Assembly (NCBI RefSeq): GCF_017357425.1
Contig: NZ_CP014571.1
Span: 3,410,001-3,474,000 of the forward strand
Direction of reading: 5' to 3'
Length of the DNA: 64,000 bases
DNA from: Arthrobacter sp. D5-1
GTDB lineage: Bacteria > Actinomycetota > Actinomycetes > Actinomycetales > Micrococcaceae
Below are positions 36,286 to 45,866 of the stretch, in pieces. Within the stretch, counting starts at the first letter, position 1, and every line of letters begins with the position of its first letter. Below the pieces are notes generated by a model. That model ran no database searches. It was not told the DNA's origin and saw only the letters and a program-made list of their open reading frames with translations. The position numbers were made by a program, and so were the translations under genes.

Positions 36286-37515
36286 ATGTCTGCCGGAACA
36301 ACTACCGCCCGCATTTCACAGCGAATCTCCGCCATTGCCGAGTCCGCCACCCTTGCCGTTGATGCCAAGGCCAAGGCACTGAAGGCCGCAGGCCGTCCCG
36401 TGATCGGTTTCGGTGCCGGGGAACCCGATTTCCCCACCCCGGATTACATTGTCCAGGCCGCCATTGAAGCTGCGGGCCAGCCGAAGTACCACCGCTACTC
36501 CCCCGCCGGCGGCCTCCCTGAGCTGAAGAAGGCCATCGCAGAGAAGACCCTGCGGGACTCCGGCTACCAGGTTGACCCCTCCCAGGTGCTGGTGACCAAC
36601 GGCGGCAAGCAGGCCGTGTACAACACCTTCGCTACACTGGTGGATCCGGGCGACGAGGTCATCATTCCCACCCCGTTCTGGACCACCTACCCGGAAGCCA
36701 TCCGCCTCGCCGGCGGCGTTCCCGTTGAGGTCTTCGCCGGGCCGGAACAGGGATACCTGGTGACCGTCGAGCAGCTGGAAACAGCCGTGACGGACCGGAC
36801 CAAGATCCTGCTGTTCGTTTCCCCGTCCAACCCCACCGGTGCCGTTTACAGCCCGGAGCAAGTTGCGGAGATCGGCAAATGGGCCGCGTCCAAGGGCCTG
36901 TGGGTTGTCACGGACGAAATCTACGAGCACCTGACCTATGACGGTGTGGAGTTCACCTCCATCGCCACTGCCGCTCCGGAACTGGGCGACAAAGTTGTCA
37001 TCCTCAACGGTGTGGCCAAGACCTATGCCATGACCGGATGGCGCGTTGGCTGGATGATTGGCCCGGCCGACGTCATCAAGGCAGCCACCAACCTGCAGTC
37101 GCACGCGACGTCCAACGTCTCCAACATCATGCAGGTGGCCGCCGCCGCTGCCCTCACGGGTCCGCTGACCGCCGTCGACGAAATGAAGGTAGCCTTCGAC
37201 CGCCGCCGCAAAGCGATCGTCGCCGGACTCAACGCGATTGACGGCGTTGAATGCCCGACGCCGACCGGCGCCTTCTACGTGTACGCGGACGTCCGTGGGC
37301 TGCTGGGTAAGGAATTTGAGACTTCGAACGGTCCCGTCCGTCCTTCCACCTCTGCTGAACTCGCCACCCTCATCCTCGACGAGGTTGAGGTAGCCGTGGT
37401 TCCGGGTGAAGCGTTCGGGCCCTCCGGCTACGTCCGCCTGTCCTACGCTTTGGGCGACGAAGACCTCGCCGAGGGTGTCCGCCGCATTCAGGAATTCCTG
37501 GGCAAGGCCAAGTAA
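36286..37515 (+). CDS. Pyridoxal-phosphate aminotransferase (aspartate type, class I)
   Basis: The 409-residue protein is a fold-type I aminotransferase of the aspartate/prephenate group. The PLP-binding lysine is Lys245 in [12 protein letters not shown]. The SNPTGAVY motif and the arginine in YVRLSYA, which binds the substrate carboxylate, are present. It probably converts aspartate and 2-oxoglutarate to oxaloacetate and glutamate. It starts ATG with a weak ribosome-binding site, is divergent from tRNA-Trp, and ends in a strong terminator. Sequence alone does not separate aspartate from broader specificity. Confidence 0.92.
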   Translation: MSAGTTTARISQRISAIAESATLAVDAKAKALKAAGRPVIGFGAGEPDFPTPDYIVQAAIEAAGQPKYHRYSPAGGLPELKKAIAEKTLRDSGYQVDPSQVLVTNGGKQAVYNTFATLVDPGDEVIIPTPFWTTYPEAIRLAGGVPVEVFAGPEQGYLVTVEQLETAVTDRTKILLFVSPSNPTGAVYSPEQVAEIGKWAASKGLWVVTDEIYEHLTYDGVEFTSIATAAPELGDKVVILNGVAKTYAMTGWRVGWMIGPADVIKAATNLQSHATSNVSNIMQVAAAAALTGPLTAVDEMKVAFDRRRKAIVAGLNAIDGVECPTPTGAFYVYADVRGLLGKEFETSNGPVRPSTSAELATLILDEVEVAVVPGEAFGPSGYVRLSYALGDEDLAEGVRRIQEFLGKAK

Positions 37516-37526
37516 GCAACCAGCCA

Positions 37527-37571
37527 ACGCAAACGCTCTTCCACCATCGGTAGGTGGGAGAGCGTTTGCGT
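37527..37571. terminator. Strong terminator between convergent aminotransferase and response-regulator genes
   Basis: A 19-base stem (37527-37545 with 37553-37571, one wobble pair) with a 7-base loop; TTT follows on the plus strand. It probably serves both directions. Confidence 0.93.
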
Positions 37572-37628
37572 TTAAGGCGCGGGATCTGAGAGAGCGATCG
37601 GGAAAACCCGACGGGAAGTGAACGGGCG

Positions 37629-38303
37629 TTAGAGGAGGCGGCGCTCGGCCGCCCACTTGGTGAGCTCGTGGCGGCTGGAGAGCTGCAGCTTCCTCAGGAC
37701 GGCCGAAACATGGGTTTCCACGGTCTTGATGGAAATGAAGAGTTCCTTGGCGACTTCCTTGTAGCTGTATCCCCGCGCGATGAGCCTCATGACTTCGAGT
37801 TCGCGCGCAGAAAGCTTGTCCAGTTCGTCGTCCGCGATATCCGCCGGAGCAGTACCGAACGCATCCAGCACAAAGCCCGCAAGCCGCGGTGAGAAGACTG
37901 CGTCGCCATCGGCCACCCTGATCACGGCATCGGAAATCTCTTTGCCGGAGATGGTCTTGGTGACATACCCACGGGCACCGGCGCGGATGACGGAGACCAC
38001 GTCCTCGGCTGCGTCCGAAACACTGAGCGCCAGGAAACTGGTGGTTCCCAGCAACGCGGTCGATCCGGCAATGACCTCACGGCCGCCACCGCCCAGTCCG
38101 CCGGGAAGGTGAACGTCCAGGAGCACCACCTCCGGGCGGGTTTCGGCAATGACGGCGATGGCCTGCTCCACCGTTCCGGCTTCTCCCACGACGTCCATGC
38201 GGGCATCGAGATCGGCCTTCAGCCCGGACCGGAAGATGGTGTGGTCATCCACGATCACCACCCGCACCGTGCGTCCTGGACCATTCTGGGGGTTGGTGCT
38301 CAT
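37629..38303 (-). CDS. NarL/LuxR-family response regulator (LiaR-like)
   Basis: The 224-residue regulator has a CheY-like receiver with acidic pair Asp19-Asp20, phospho-acceptor Asp63 (LLDVHLPGG) and the KTI lysine. A LuxR-type helix-turn-helix follows (LSARELEVMRLIARGYSYKE and SIKTVETHVSAVLRKL). It is co-transcribed with the kinase gene: the kinase stop overlaps this start as ATGA. It probably controls the locus in answer to envelope signals. Confidence 0.95.
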   Translation of the reverse strand: MSTNPQNGPGRTVRVVIVDDHTIFRSGLKADLDARMDVVGEAGTVEQAIAVIAETRPEVVLLDVHLPGGLGGGGREVIAGSTALLGTTSFLALSVSDAAEDVVSVIRAGARGYVTKTISGKEISDAVIRVADGDAVFSPRLAGFVLDAFGTAPADIADDELDKLSARELEVMRLIARGYSYKEVAKELFISIKTVETHVSAVLRKLQLSSRHELTKWAAERRLL

Positions 38304-39886
38304 TGCTTCGCTTCTCCATTCCGGGCTTCACTGTTCCGGGTTTCACTGTTCCGTTGTTCGCCCGCGTCGCCGTTGGCGGACGGCAGGGTCAGCCGGACTT
38401 CCGTTCCGTCGCTGCTGCTGTTGATGGTCGCTGTGCCACCGTGCCGCTTCATCCGGCCAATGATCGATTCCTTGACGCCCAGCCTGTCGTCCGGAACAGC
38501 TTCCGGATCGAAGCCGGGACCGCGGTCCTTGACGAAGATTTCCGTAGTGCCCGCAGTACTCTCCACGTACACGGACACCGCTCCGCCGCCATGCCGCGCG
38601 GCGTTGAGCATCGCTTCACGGGCTGCCTGCACCATGGCCTCGTGCCGCTCCGTCATGTCGGTATCGCCCACCGCCACCACTTCTACCGCATGGCCTTGGG
38701 AGTCTTCAACCTCCGCTGCGACAGCCTTGATGCGCTCGGCCAGGAGCCCTGATTCCTTGGCTGCATCACTGAAAAGCCAGGCCCGGAGTTCGCGTTCCTG
38801 TGCCCTGGCAAGCCGTACGACGTCCTGCTCCGACCCCGCCCTGCGCTGGATCAGCGCCAAGGTCTGCAGCACGGAATCGTGCAGATGGGCGGCAATCTCG
38901 GCGCGTTCTGTCTCCCGGATGCGTCCTGCCCGTTCGGTTTCCAGGTCCTTCCAAAACTTCAGTCCCCAGGGCAGCAGAACCAGGGCAACCCCACCCAGGA
39001 CGGCCACGGACGCCAGCAGCGCCAGCCAGGTCTGTTCCCACGATCCCGAGCCGGACACCATGACCAGGACGCCCGCCACCACCAGCGCCAGCCCGGCTGC
39101 CAGCCGGACCCAGCCCCCGGCTTGATCGGCTTTCGTCTTGTCCACCAGGCCGGCCCTGCGCGTTTCGTCGAGCTGCATCCAGGCGATAGCCGCACCGCCC
39201 AGGATGGCCGCAGCCGGTATGAGGGTCCCCAGGGGAACGTCGACGCCGAACTGGCGGGCAATCAGGATGGCGGCCACCAGGAGCAGGGCCGCGCCGAGAA
39301 GGATTTCCTTGCCATATTGGATACGCCGTGAGGAGAACCAGGATGCCAAGCCGCCCCCACCGCCGCTGCCCGCCCAGTCCCACGCGGCGGTGGGACTGCC
39401 AAACCCTGCAGGTTCAGCAGCGGGAACCTGACCACGGCCCGCGGCGTCGCTGCCGCCCGGGACCGGATGGCCAGCAGCTGCCCCGGGAAACGGCCCGCCC
39501 ACCGGGACGGAACCAAGGACAGGAGGTGCGCCGGCCGCCGATGGTGGGCATCCGGCGTCGTACGTTTTCGATGCCTGGTGACTTCCAGCGCCTGGTGTGA
39601 ATCCGGCAGGCGTGGTTCCACCATTGGGCGGCAGGCTTACGGCAGGAGCAATGGGCGACGCCGGACGGCGGGCATTGCGCTTGGCGCTCTCATCCGCCGT
39701 GGGAACCATGGTCCACAGCCACGCGTAGAAAGCCACGCCAGCGCCGCCGGCGAAACACGCCAGGATCATGCCAAGCCGGACGAACTTGACCGGCCAGCCC
39801 AAGTGATCTGCCAGCCCACTGCAGACGCCGGCAATCATGCGGTCGCTGCTGCGAACCAGCACGGGGCGTTGTACAGCGGTAGTCAT
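38300..39886 (-). CDS. Sensor histidine kinase with N-terminal PspC domain (LiaS-like)
   Basis: From ATG 39886 (MTTAVQRPVLVRSS) the product is 528 residues. Order: PspC domain (about 8-64, DRMIAGVCSGLADHLGWPVKFVR), a Pro/Gly/Ala-rich linker, several membrane helices, a HisKA_3 dimerisation domain with His336 (AAHLHDSVLQTLALIQ), and an HATPase domain (DRGPGFDPEAVPDDRLGVKE). It pairs with the downstream regulator by overlap. PspC-containing kinases in actinobacteria are linked to envelope stress. An earlier ATG four codons up is less likely. Confidence 0.93.
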   Translation of the reverse strand: MTTAVQRPVLVRSSDRMIAGVCSGLADHLGWPVKFVRLGMILACFAGGAGVAFYAWLWTMVPTADESAKRNARRPASPIAPAVSLPPNGGTTPAGFTPGAGSHQASKTYDAGCPPSAAGAPPVLGSVPVGGPFPGAAAGHPVPGGSDAAGRGQVPAAEPAGFGSPTAAWDWAGSGGGGGLASWFSSRRIQYGKEILLGAALLLVAAILIARQFGVDVPLGTLIPAAAILGGAAIAWMQLDETRRAGLVDKTKADQAGGWVRLAAGLALVVAGVLVMVSGSGSWEQTWLALLASVAVLGGVALVLLPWGLKFWKDLETERAGRIRETERAEIAAHLHDSVLQTLALIQRRAGSEQDVVRLARAQERELRAWLFSDAAKESGLLAERIKAVAAEVEDSQGHAVEVVAVGDTDMTERHEAMVQAAREAMLNAARHGGGAVSVYVESTAGTTEIFVKDRGPGFDPEAVPDDRLGVKESIIGRMKRHGGTATINSSSDGTEVRLTLPSANGDAGEQRNSETRNSEARNGEAKQ

Positions 39887-40011
39887 GTACCAATCCAAAC
39901 ACGGATAAGGGTGACCCGGACTGGAAACCAGCGTAGTTCGGGGGTCCCTCAGGGGTCATTCAGGGTATCCCCCAGTAGAGGGAAGGACGGGCGGGGCGGC
40001 AGGATCGAAGT

Positions 40012-41553
40012 ATGAACGCGAACAGCATCAATCCAGAGGAACCCGGAACGCCAGGCACTGCCGGCACCTCCGGCGCACAGCAAGGACCCACCGCCGGCAC
40101 TTCCGCGGGAACTGGTCCGGACAATGGCAACTACCCGCCGGCCGGCGCCGCTCCGGCCGTTTCCCAGGAGAACTTCTTCGACTGGATCCGCAACCAAGGC
40201 ATCCGCCGCGGACCGGACCGCTGGATTGGCGGCGTCGCAAGCGGCGTGGCCCACCGCTTCGGCATCGATCCGCTGATTGTGCGGGGCATCTTCATTGTCC
40301 TGGCGCTCTTCGCCGGCGTTGGGGTGCTGCTTTACGGCATTGCCTGGGCCCTCCTGCCGGAGCCCGATGGCCGCATCCACGTCCAGGAAGCAGCTGCCGG
40401 CCGCTGGTCCGGAGGCATGACCGGCGCGTTGATCACCACGATCATCGGACTCCCGAGCCTGGGCCGGGGATTCTGGGGTTGGGGCTGGGACGGATTGCCT
40501 GGCCTGTTCTGGACGCTGTTCTGGATGGGTGGCATCTTCTACCTCATCTACTTCCTGGTCCAACGCAACAAAGCTTCGAAGGGAACTCCGCCCATGGGCC
40601 AGCAGAACTATTCCGCAGCACCCGGGAAGACCTCCGCGTACGGAACCCCCGCACCGGGGACGCCAGTGGCCCACGGGCCGTCAACCGCTTACGGACCGTC
40701 TGCCGCGTATGGGACTTCGACCGCGGGCAACACGGGCGTCCCTGTCTACGGCGTCGGCCAGCACGGGACCAACCTCCATGGTCACAGCGCCGGCGCCGTA
40801 CCGCCATCGGGCCCGTACACGCCGTCGGGTCCTTACAGCCCGTCCAATCCGTCCGGCCCCCGTCCACCGCAGGGCCCCATTCCCCCGCAGGACTGGCAGC
40901 CCCAGCCCGCCGCCCCCAAGCGCAAGGGACCCGGGGCTGCGATCGTGGCAGTCTCCGCCGGAGCTGCGTTGCTGGCCGGCGGTACGTTGAAAGCGCTCGA
41001 CGCCGGGAACGTCATTGAGTTGGGCAACTCCGCCAACGCCGTGGTGTGGGCCACCGGTGCCGCAGTCCTGGGCCTGGGCATCCTGGTCGCGGGGCTCCGC
41101 GGCCGGACCTCAGGGTTCCTTGGTTTCCTTGCAGTGGCTGCCCTCATCATCGGCGGGATCTTCAACGTGGTCCCCAGGGACGGAGACCGTTTCACTTTCC
41201 ACGACGTGAACTGGGCACCCACATCCCTGGAGCAAGCGCGGCAAGGGATCGACGTCACCGGCGCCCAAGGGGTGGTGGACCTGACCGACATCACCATGAA
41301 TCCCCCGCTGATCTCCGAAGTCCTGATCCCCGTTGATGCGACCGCCAGCAACGTGACGGTCATCATTCCCGACGACGTGCCTGTGGAAGTCAGGGCGGAC
41401 ATGACCTTCGGCAACCTCAACGAACGCGGCTCGGACCGCGGCGGCCGGCTCCAGGACGAGCGGACCCTGTACAACACCGGGAAGCCCGGAGCCAACCTCG
41501 TGGTGGAAATCGACGGCACGTTCAGCAACGTGACCATCCAGGAAGGAAACTGA
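40012..41553 (+). CDS. PspC-domain membrane protein with LiaF-like C-terminal domain
   Basis: The 513-residue protein starts MNANSINPEEPGT. It has a PspC domain (about residues 60-125, DRWIGGVASGVAHRFGIDPL), several helices, a long Pro/Gly/Ser/Tyr-rich linker, more helices near residues 305-390, and a C-terminal beta-rich domain (about 400-513) with repeats of IDVTGAQGVVDL and NVTVIIPDDVPVEVRAD. That domain resembles the LiaF/toast-rack group, which inhibits LiaS. It is divergent from the kinase gene and shares its 125-base promoter region, as in a three-component LiaFSR-like system. Confidence 0.85.
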   Translation: MNANSINPEEPGTPGTAGTSGAQQGPTAGTSAGTGPDNGNYPPAGAAPAVSQENFFDWIRNQGIRRGPDRWIGGVASGVAHRFGIDPLIVRGIFIVLALFAGVGVLLYGIAWALLPEPDGRIHVQEAAAGRWSGGMTGALITTIIGLPSLGRGFWGWGWDGLPGLFWTLFWMGGIFYLIYFLVQRNKASKGTPPMGQQNYSAAPGKTSAYGTPAPGTPVAHGPSTAYGPSAAYGTSTAGNTGVPVYGVGQHGTNLHGHSAGAVPPSGPYTPSGPYSPSNPSGPRPPQGPIPPQDWQPQPAAPKRKGPGAAIVAVSAGAALLAGGTLKALDAGNVIELGNSANAVVWATGAAVLGLGILVAGLRGRTSGFLGFLAVAALIIGGIFNVVPRDGDRFTFHDVNWAPTSLEQARQGIDVTGAQGVVDLTDITMNPPLISEVLIPVDATASNVTVIIPDDVPVEVRADMTFGNLNERGSDRGGRLQDERTLYNTGKPGANLVVEIDGTFSNVTIQEGN

Positions 41554-41554
41554 C

Positions 41555-41926
41555 ATGAGCACCAACGAGCCCGGCAAGGCCAACGAAGCCCAGCCCACAG
41601 TGCCCCTGCCCAAAGAAACCAACCCCACCGAGGCCCTGCCCAAGCCACGGCTCCAGGAAATCCCGCTGACGCCACCGCTGGAGCGCAGCTTCCAGGTGGA
41701 GCACGCGGACGACGACGAGCCCCGGCAAGCCCGGATCGGCACCGTGGTGTGGGGGTTGATCGTGATAGCCCTGGCGGCCTTGATCGTCATCTCAACGCTC
41801 GGTTGGGTCACACTGAACGGCACGTACGTCCTGATAGGCCTGATGATCGGTGCAGGAGCAGCCTTGGTAGTGGGAGGACTCCTCTCCGCCCGCAAAGGTT
41901 CCAAAAAAGTGACCACTACGAAGTGA
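41555..41926 (+). CDS. Small membrane protein of the PspC locus
   Basis: The 123-residue protein has a Pro/Glu-rich N-terminus of about 65 residues and two membrane helices (WGLIVIALAALIVISTLGWV, then VLIGLMIGAGAALVVGGLL) with a short basic end. It begins one base after the stop of the PspC/LiaF-like gene and precedes a second PspC gene, so it belongs to that operon. Function unknown. Confidence 0.85.
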   Translation: MSTNEPGKANEAQPTVPLPKETNPTEALPKPRLQEIPLTPPLERSFQVEHADDDEPRQARIGTVVWGLIVIALAALIVISTLGWVTLNGTYVLIGLMIGAGAALVVGGLLSARKGSKKVTTTK

Positions 41927-41957
41927 CAAAGCAACCACAACAGGGAAGTCTGTAGCC

Positions 41958-42206
41958 ATGGACAAGTTCTTCAGCATCGTCAGGGGCTTCGGCCTGAAGC
42001 GTGGACCGCAACGCTGGCTGGGCGGGATCTGCGGAGGAATCGCGGCCAAGCTCAGGGTGGACGTGGCATACGTCCGGGTGGCATTCCTGCTCTTCTGCCT
42101 GCTGCCGGGACCCGCGTTCGTGATCTATATCCTTGGCTGGCTGATCCTGCCGGACCAGAACAATAAGATCGCCCTCGAATCGTTCATCAGCCAGCGTTCC
42201 CGGTAA
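41958..42206 (+). CDS. Small PspC-domain protein
   Basis: This 82-residue protein is nearly all PspC domain: RGPQRWLGGICGGIAAKLRV, then AYVRVAFLLFCLLPGPAFV and GWLILPDQ. PspC proteins are membrane partners in phage-shock or envelope-stress responses. It is the third PspC domain of this locus and ends just before a terminator. Confidence 0.9.
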   Translation: MDKFFSIVRGFGLKRGPQRWLGGICGGIAAKLRVDVAYVRVAFLLFCLLPGPAFVIYILGWLILPDQNNKIALESFISQRSR

Positions 42207-42227
42207 GTCCCGGTCACAAAGCACACG

Positions 42228-42257
42228 AAGCGTCCCGCCACCAGGCGGGGCGCTTCC
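42228..42257 (+). terminator. Terminator of the PspC operon
   Basis: A 13-base stem (42228-42240 with 42245-42257, one wobble) with a 4-base loop, followed by CTTTGTTTT on the plus strand. Confidence 0.92.
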
Positions 42258-42310
42258 TTTGTTTTCAGACACGTTTCCACTACCGCACGGCCGGGTTCAA
42301 AAGTAACCGT

Positions 42311-42341
42311 TTGTGTCCCACCCCACATGCGCGTCTACAAT
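42311..42341 (+). promoter_or_regulatory. Possible pfkA promoter
   Basis: A good -10 box (TACAAT, 42336-42341) is preceded by a weak -35 (TTGTGT at 42311, 19-base spacing). It lies about 60 bases before the pfkA ATG and after the previous terminator. Confidence 0.42.
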
Positions 42342-42399
42342 CATGGGGAGCTCAGCGTGGCGCTCTGCACGTATTCCTCCAAGCCATGAGTGAGCAAAC

Positions 42400-43511
42400 A
42401 TGAAAATTGGCATTCTGACCAGCGGTGGCGACTGCCCCGGCCTCAACGCAGTGATCCGGGGAGCCGTCCTCAAGGGCATCGCCATCCACGGCCAGGAATT
42501 TGTGGGCTTCCGTGACGGCTGGCGTGGTGTTGTGGAAGGTGATGTCATTGACATCCCCCGCACCATGGTCCGCGGTATCGCCAAGCAGGGTGGCACCATC
42601 CTGGGCACATCCCGCACCAACCCGTTTGAAAACGGCGGTGGCCCGGACGTCATCAAAGCCCACATGGAACGCCTGGGCATTGACGCGATCATCGCCATCG
42701 GCGGCGAGGGAACCCTGGCAGCGGCCAAGCGCCTCACCGATGCAGGCCTGAAAATCGTCGGCGTCCCCAAGACCGTGGACAACGACCTCGATGCCACCGA
42801 CTACACCTTCGGCTTCGATTCACCGATGCAGGCCTGAAAATCGTCGGCGTCCCCAAGACCGTGGACAACGACCTCGATGCCACCGACTACACCTTCGGCT
42901 TCGATACCGCAGTCCAGATCGCCACGGAGGCCATTGATCGCCTCCGGACCACCGGGGAGTCCCACCACCGGTGCATGATCGCCGAAGTCATGGGCCGCCA
43001 TGTCGGCTGGATCGCCCTGCACGCCGGCATGGCCGCCGGCGCCCATGCCATCCTGATCCCCGAGCAGAAGGTCAGCATCGAGGAGATCACTGAGTGGGTC
43101 CAGGAAGCCCACGATCGTGGCCGCGCGCCCCTGGTAGTGGTTGCTGAAGGCTTCGTTCCGGAACATATGGAGTCCCCGCACTCCGAGCGCGGGCTGGATA
43201 CCTTTGGCCGTCCCCGCCTCGGCGGCATCGCGGACCAGCTGGCCCCCGAGATCGAGGCCCGCACGGGCATTGAAACCCGCGCCACGATCCTCGGCCACAT
43301 TCAGCGCGGTGGCGTCCCCACCGCCTACGACCGCGTTCTGGCAACCCGCCTGGGCATGGCCGCCATCGACTCCGTAGTGGACGGACGATGGGGCACCATG
43401 GTGGCCCTCAAGGGAACGGACATCTCCCACGTAGGCTTCGAGGAAGCCCTGGGCAAGCTCAAGACCGTACCGCAGCACCGCTACGACGAAGCGTCTGTGC
43501 TTTTCGGCTAG
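42400..43511 (+). pseudogene. pfkA: 6-phosphofructokinase, frameshifted by an 86-bp tandem duplication
   Basis: The enzyme phosphorylates fructose 6-phosphate in glycolysis. The first 140 residues are intact: SGGDCPGLNAVIR, GGEGT (101-105; Gly104 marks the ATP type) and KTVDND with catalytic Asp127. The frame then enters a second copy of 42734-42819, is shifted by two, and stops at 42837. The rest of the protein (TAVQIATEAIDRL to the end) continues in another frame to 43511. Removing one 86-bp copy restores a 341-residue protein, the normal length. The downstream part has no ribosome-binding site. It is either a real null mutation or an assembly error; the latter seems likelier for a central gene. 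Confidence 0.93.
42734..42905 (+). repeat. Perfect 86-bp tandem duplication inside pfkA
   Basis: Copy 1 is 42734-42819 and copy 2 is 42820-42905, both beginning TCACCGATGCAGG and ending CTTCGAT. The bases flanking the pair do not extend the identity, so the junction has no microhomology. Eighty-six is not a multiple of three, which shifts the frame. Confidence 0.98.
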
Positions 43512-43528
43512 TCGGTTAGGCTGAATCC

Positions 43529-44278
43529 ATGACTCTTGAGCCCACGTCCGCTGCCATTATCCAGCTGGCGTGGGCTCGCCATTTGGGGCTCGACGACGAC
43601 GCTTTCGCCACCGCCGCAGCCCGGCTCACCAACTCGACAACGGACCCCGGCGACCCCGCACACCGCATCACCCGCGTGGACGAATCAGCCCGGGCAGTGG
43701 TCTTCCTCAGGCTCTTCGGAGTTTCCGCGATGGTGGGGCCGCAGTGGGCCTTGGACGCCGCCGTCGGACTTCCTGATACAGAGCTCGCCCAACACGTGAC
43801 CCTGCTGACCCTGACCCGGTCCCATGGAGGGCACGGGCTGGGATCAACGGCCCTGTTCTTCGCTGACGATTTGCCGCTGCAGCAACCTTCCGACGACCTC
43901 ACAGTCTCCCGGGGCAACCCGGAGGCCATCAGCCTTGAAGGGCAGTGCCCTCCGGACGATGTCAATGAGGTGGGGCTGCAGGGCCTGGAACACCGGTTCA
44001 CCATCATGCACCCTGACGAGGCACCGCCCACCCCCGTGGCCTGCGGTGCCTACTCCGAATGGGAAGGCATCCTGGCCAACATGGGCGTTCTGGTGGCGCC
44101 TCCGTGGCGTCGCCGCGGCTTGGGAACCCTGGCGGCGTCCATTGCAGCCCACGAAGCATTGGCGTCCGGGCTGACCCTCCAGTGGAAAGCCGATGTCAGC
44201 AACACCGGAGCGCTCGCGATGGCCCGCAGCCTTGGCTTTGCCACGGGTGGGCTCCACGCTGGCGTGCTGCTCGGCTGA
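43529..44278 (+). CDS. GNAT-family N-acetyltransferase
   Basis: The 249-residue protein has its GNAT fold in the C-terminal half: GVLVAPPWRRRGLGTLAAS is motif A, and NTGALAMARSLGFATGG is the usual acceptor-side end. The N-terminal half is unfamiliar (residues 1-150, Ala/Thr/Asp-rich). It follows pfkA by 17 bases and ends in a long terminator. Substrate unknown. Confidence 0.82.
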   Translation: MTLEPTSAAIIQLAWARHLGLDDDAFATAAARLTNSTTDPGDPAHRITRVDESARAVVFLRLFGVSAMVGPQWALDAAVGLPDTELAQHVTLLTLTRSHGGHGLGSTALFFADDLPLQQPSDDLTVSRGNPEAISLEGQCPPDDVNEVGLQGLEHRFTIMHPDEAPPTPVACGAYSEWEGILANMGVLVAPPWRRRGLGTLAASIAAHEALASGLTLQWKADVSNTGALAMARSLGFATGGLHAGVLLG

Positions 44279-44290
44279 TTCCCCCAGATT

Positions 44291-44341
44291 TTGTCCACCT
44301 GATGCCCTTGAGGAGTCTTCTTCAGGGCATCAGGTGGACAA
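44291..44341. terminator. Bidirectional terminator, 18-base perfect stem
   Basis: 44291-44308 pairs perfectly with 44324-44341 (arm starts TTGTCCACCTGATGC). It lies between the convergent GNAT and MFS genes and probably ends both transcripts. Confidence 0.9.
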
Positions 44342-44345
44342 GACC

Positions 44346-45866
44346 CTAGGTGTTGAGGTCAGCCTTGGCAGTTTCCGGCGCGGATGCGGACCTGCCGCCC
44401 CAACCCTTTACTGACTTCGGCTTCCCAAAGAACAGCGCCACCACCGCGCCCAGCAGGATCGCGCAGGCGGGCAGCAGGATGGACTGGCTCATCGCCGTCG
44501 AGAATCCTGCATGAAGGGCTTCCGGCAGTACGCCGCCCATGGACGCTTCGCCCACGGGAGCACCGGCCGGGGCTGCGGGCAATTCCGCGGAGAGCCGCGA
44601 CTGGATCAGGGCAGCGATGGCCGCTGAACCCAGGACAGCACCGATTTGGCGGGTGGTGTTGAAGACACCGGAGCCTGCACCGGCCTGCCGCGGTTCCAGG
44701 TTGCGGGTGGTGGCGTTGGACACCGGTCCCCAGATGAAGGCGTTGGCAACACCTTGCAGCGCGCTGGGCAACAGGAACATCCAGATGGGAGTGTCCGGTC
44801 CCAGCAGGGCAGCGGTCCAGAAGAGGGCTCCTGCCATGCAGAGCAGGCCAAACGAGGCAAAGTATCGAGGATTCGCCCGGTCAATGAGCTTGCCTACGAA
44901 CGGTGCCAGGGCACCGGAAATAACGGCCATGGGGATCATGAGCAGCGCCGACTGGGTGGGCGTCAATCCGCGGACCGTCTGGTAGTAGAAGATGGTTGGC
45001 AGCGGGAACGCCGTCACCGTGAAACCGACGGCCATGATGGTGGTGTTGCCCAGGGAGAAGTTGCGGTCCTTGAACAGGCCAAGTGGCAGCAGCGGTTCCC
45101 CGCCCCGGCGTTCAAGGAGCCATTGCCAGAGCACAAAGAGAACCAGGACCACCAGTCCGGTGATGATCAGCCCCCAAACGGTGACGAATCCGGTGACCGT
45201 TCCCCACTTGTAGGTCTGGCCTTCCTGGATGCCAAAGACCAGCAGGAACATGCCGACGGCGGACAGCACCACGCCGAGAACGTCGAACGAGTGCGTGTGG
45301 GTGGTCAGTTTCGGTACGAAACGCATCACCAGGATGAAGGCCACGATCCCAATGGGGACGTTGACGAAGAAGATCCATTCCCAACCCAGGCTGTCCACCA
45401 GCACGCCGCCAAGAATAGGGCCAACCAGCACGGCCATGCCGGCGGTAGCTCCCCACAGCCCCATGGCCGCACCGCGGCGGTCCGGCGGGAAGATTCGGGT
45501 GATGACGGCCATGGTCTGGGGCGTCATCATGGCTGCACCCAGGCCTTGGAGGACACGGGCGGCGATCAACATGGTGACGTCACCGGAGAGACCGCACCAC
45601 AACGACGCAAGGGTGAAGACCACCAGGCCTATCAGGTAAAGGTTCTTCGGTCCGAACCGGTCCCCCAGCCTCCCGGTGATGAGCAGGGGCACTGCGTACG
45701 CCAGCAGATAGGCGCTGGTGACCCAGATGACGGCATTTATGTCCGTGTTGAGGCCCTCCATGATCCGCGGATTCGCGACCGACACGATGGTGGTGTCGAT
45801 GAGGATCATGAAGAAGCCCACCACGAGTGACCACAGCGCGGGCCACGGCTTAGCTACGTTTTCCAA
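44346..45866 (-). CDS. MFS multidrug exporter (DHA2/EmrB-QacA type), TTG start
   Basis: From TTG 45866 (MENVAKPWPALWSLVVGFFM), with AAAGGA five bases in front, the product is 506 residues with about 14 membrane helices. Motifs seen are FFMILIDTTIVSVA in the first helix, GRLGDRFGPKNLYL (motif A) and GPILGGVLVDSLGWEWIFF (motif C, typical of drug/H+ antiporters). The gene overlaps the stop of the padR gene by 17 bases, so the regulator and pump are co-transcribed. The likely role is export of a toxic compound under PadR control; the substrate is unknown. Confidence 0.92.
   Translation of the reverse strand: MENVAKPWPALWSLVVGFFMILIDTTIVSVANPRIMEGLNTDINAVIWVTSAYLLAYAVPLLITGRLGDRFGPKNLYLIGLVVFTLASLWCGLSGDVTMLIAARVLQGLGAAMMTPQTMAVITRIFPPDRRGAAMGLWGATAGMAVLVGPILGGVLVDSLGWEWIFFVNVPIGIVAFILVMRFVPKLTTHTHSFDVLGVVLSAVGMFLLVFGIQEGQTYKWGTVTGFVTVWGLIITGLVVLVLFVLWQWLLERRGGEPLLPLGLFKDRNFSLGNTTIMAVGFTVTAFPLPTIFYYQTVRGLTPTQSALLMIPMAVISGALAPFVGKLIDRANPRYFASFGLLCMAGALFWTAALLGPDTPIWMFLLPSALQGVANAFIWGPVSNATTRNLEPRQAGAGSGVFNTTRQIGAVLGSAAIAALIQSRLSAELPAAPAGAPVGEASMGGVLPEALHAGFSTAMSQSILLPACAILLGAVVALFFGKPKSVKGWGGRSASAPETAKADLNT

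Noticed and set aside
42861..43511. Second pfkA fragment as an independent short kinase
   Set aside because: It starts inside the duplicated copy, lacks the ATP-binding N-terminus and has no ribosome-binding site; it is the tail of the broken gene.
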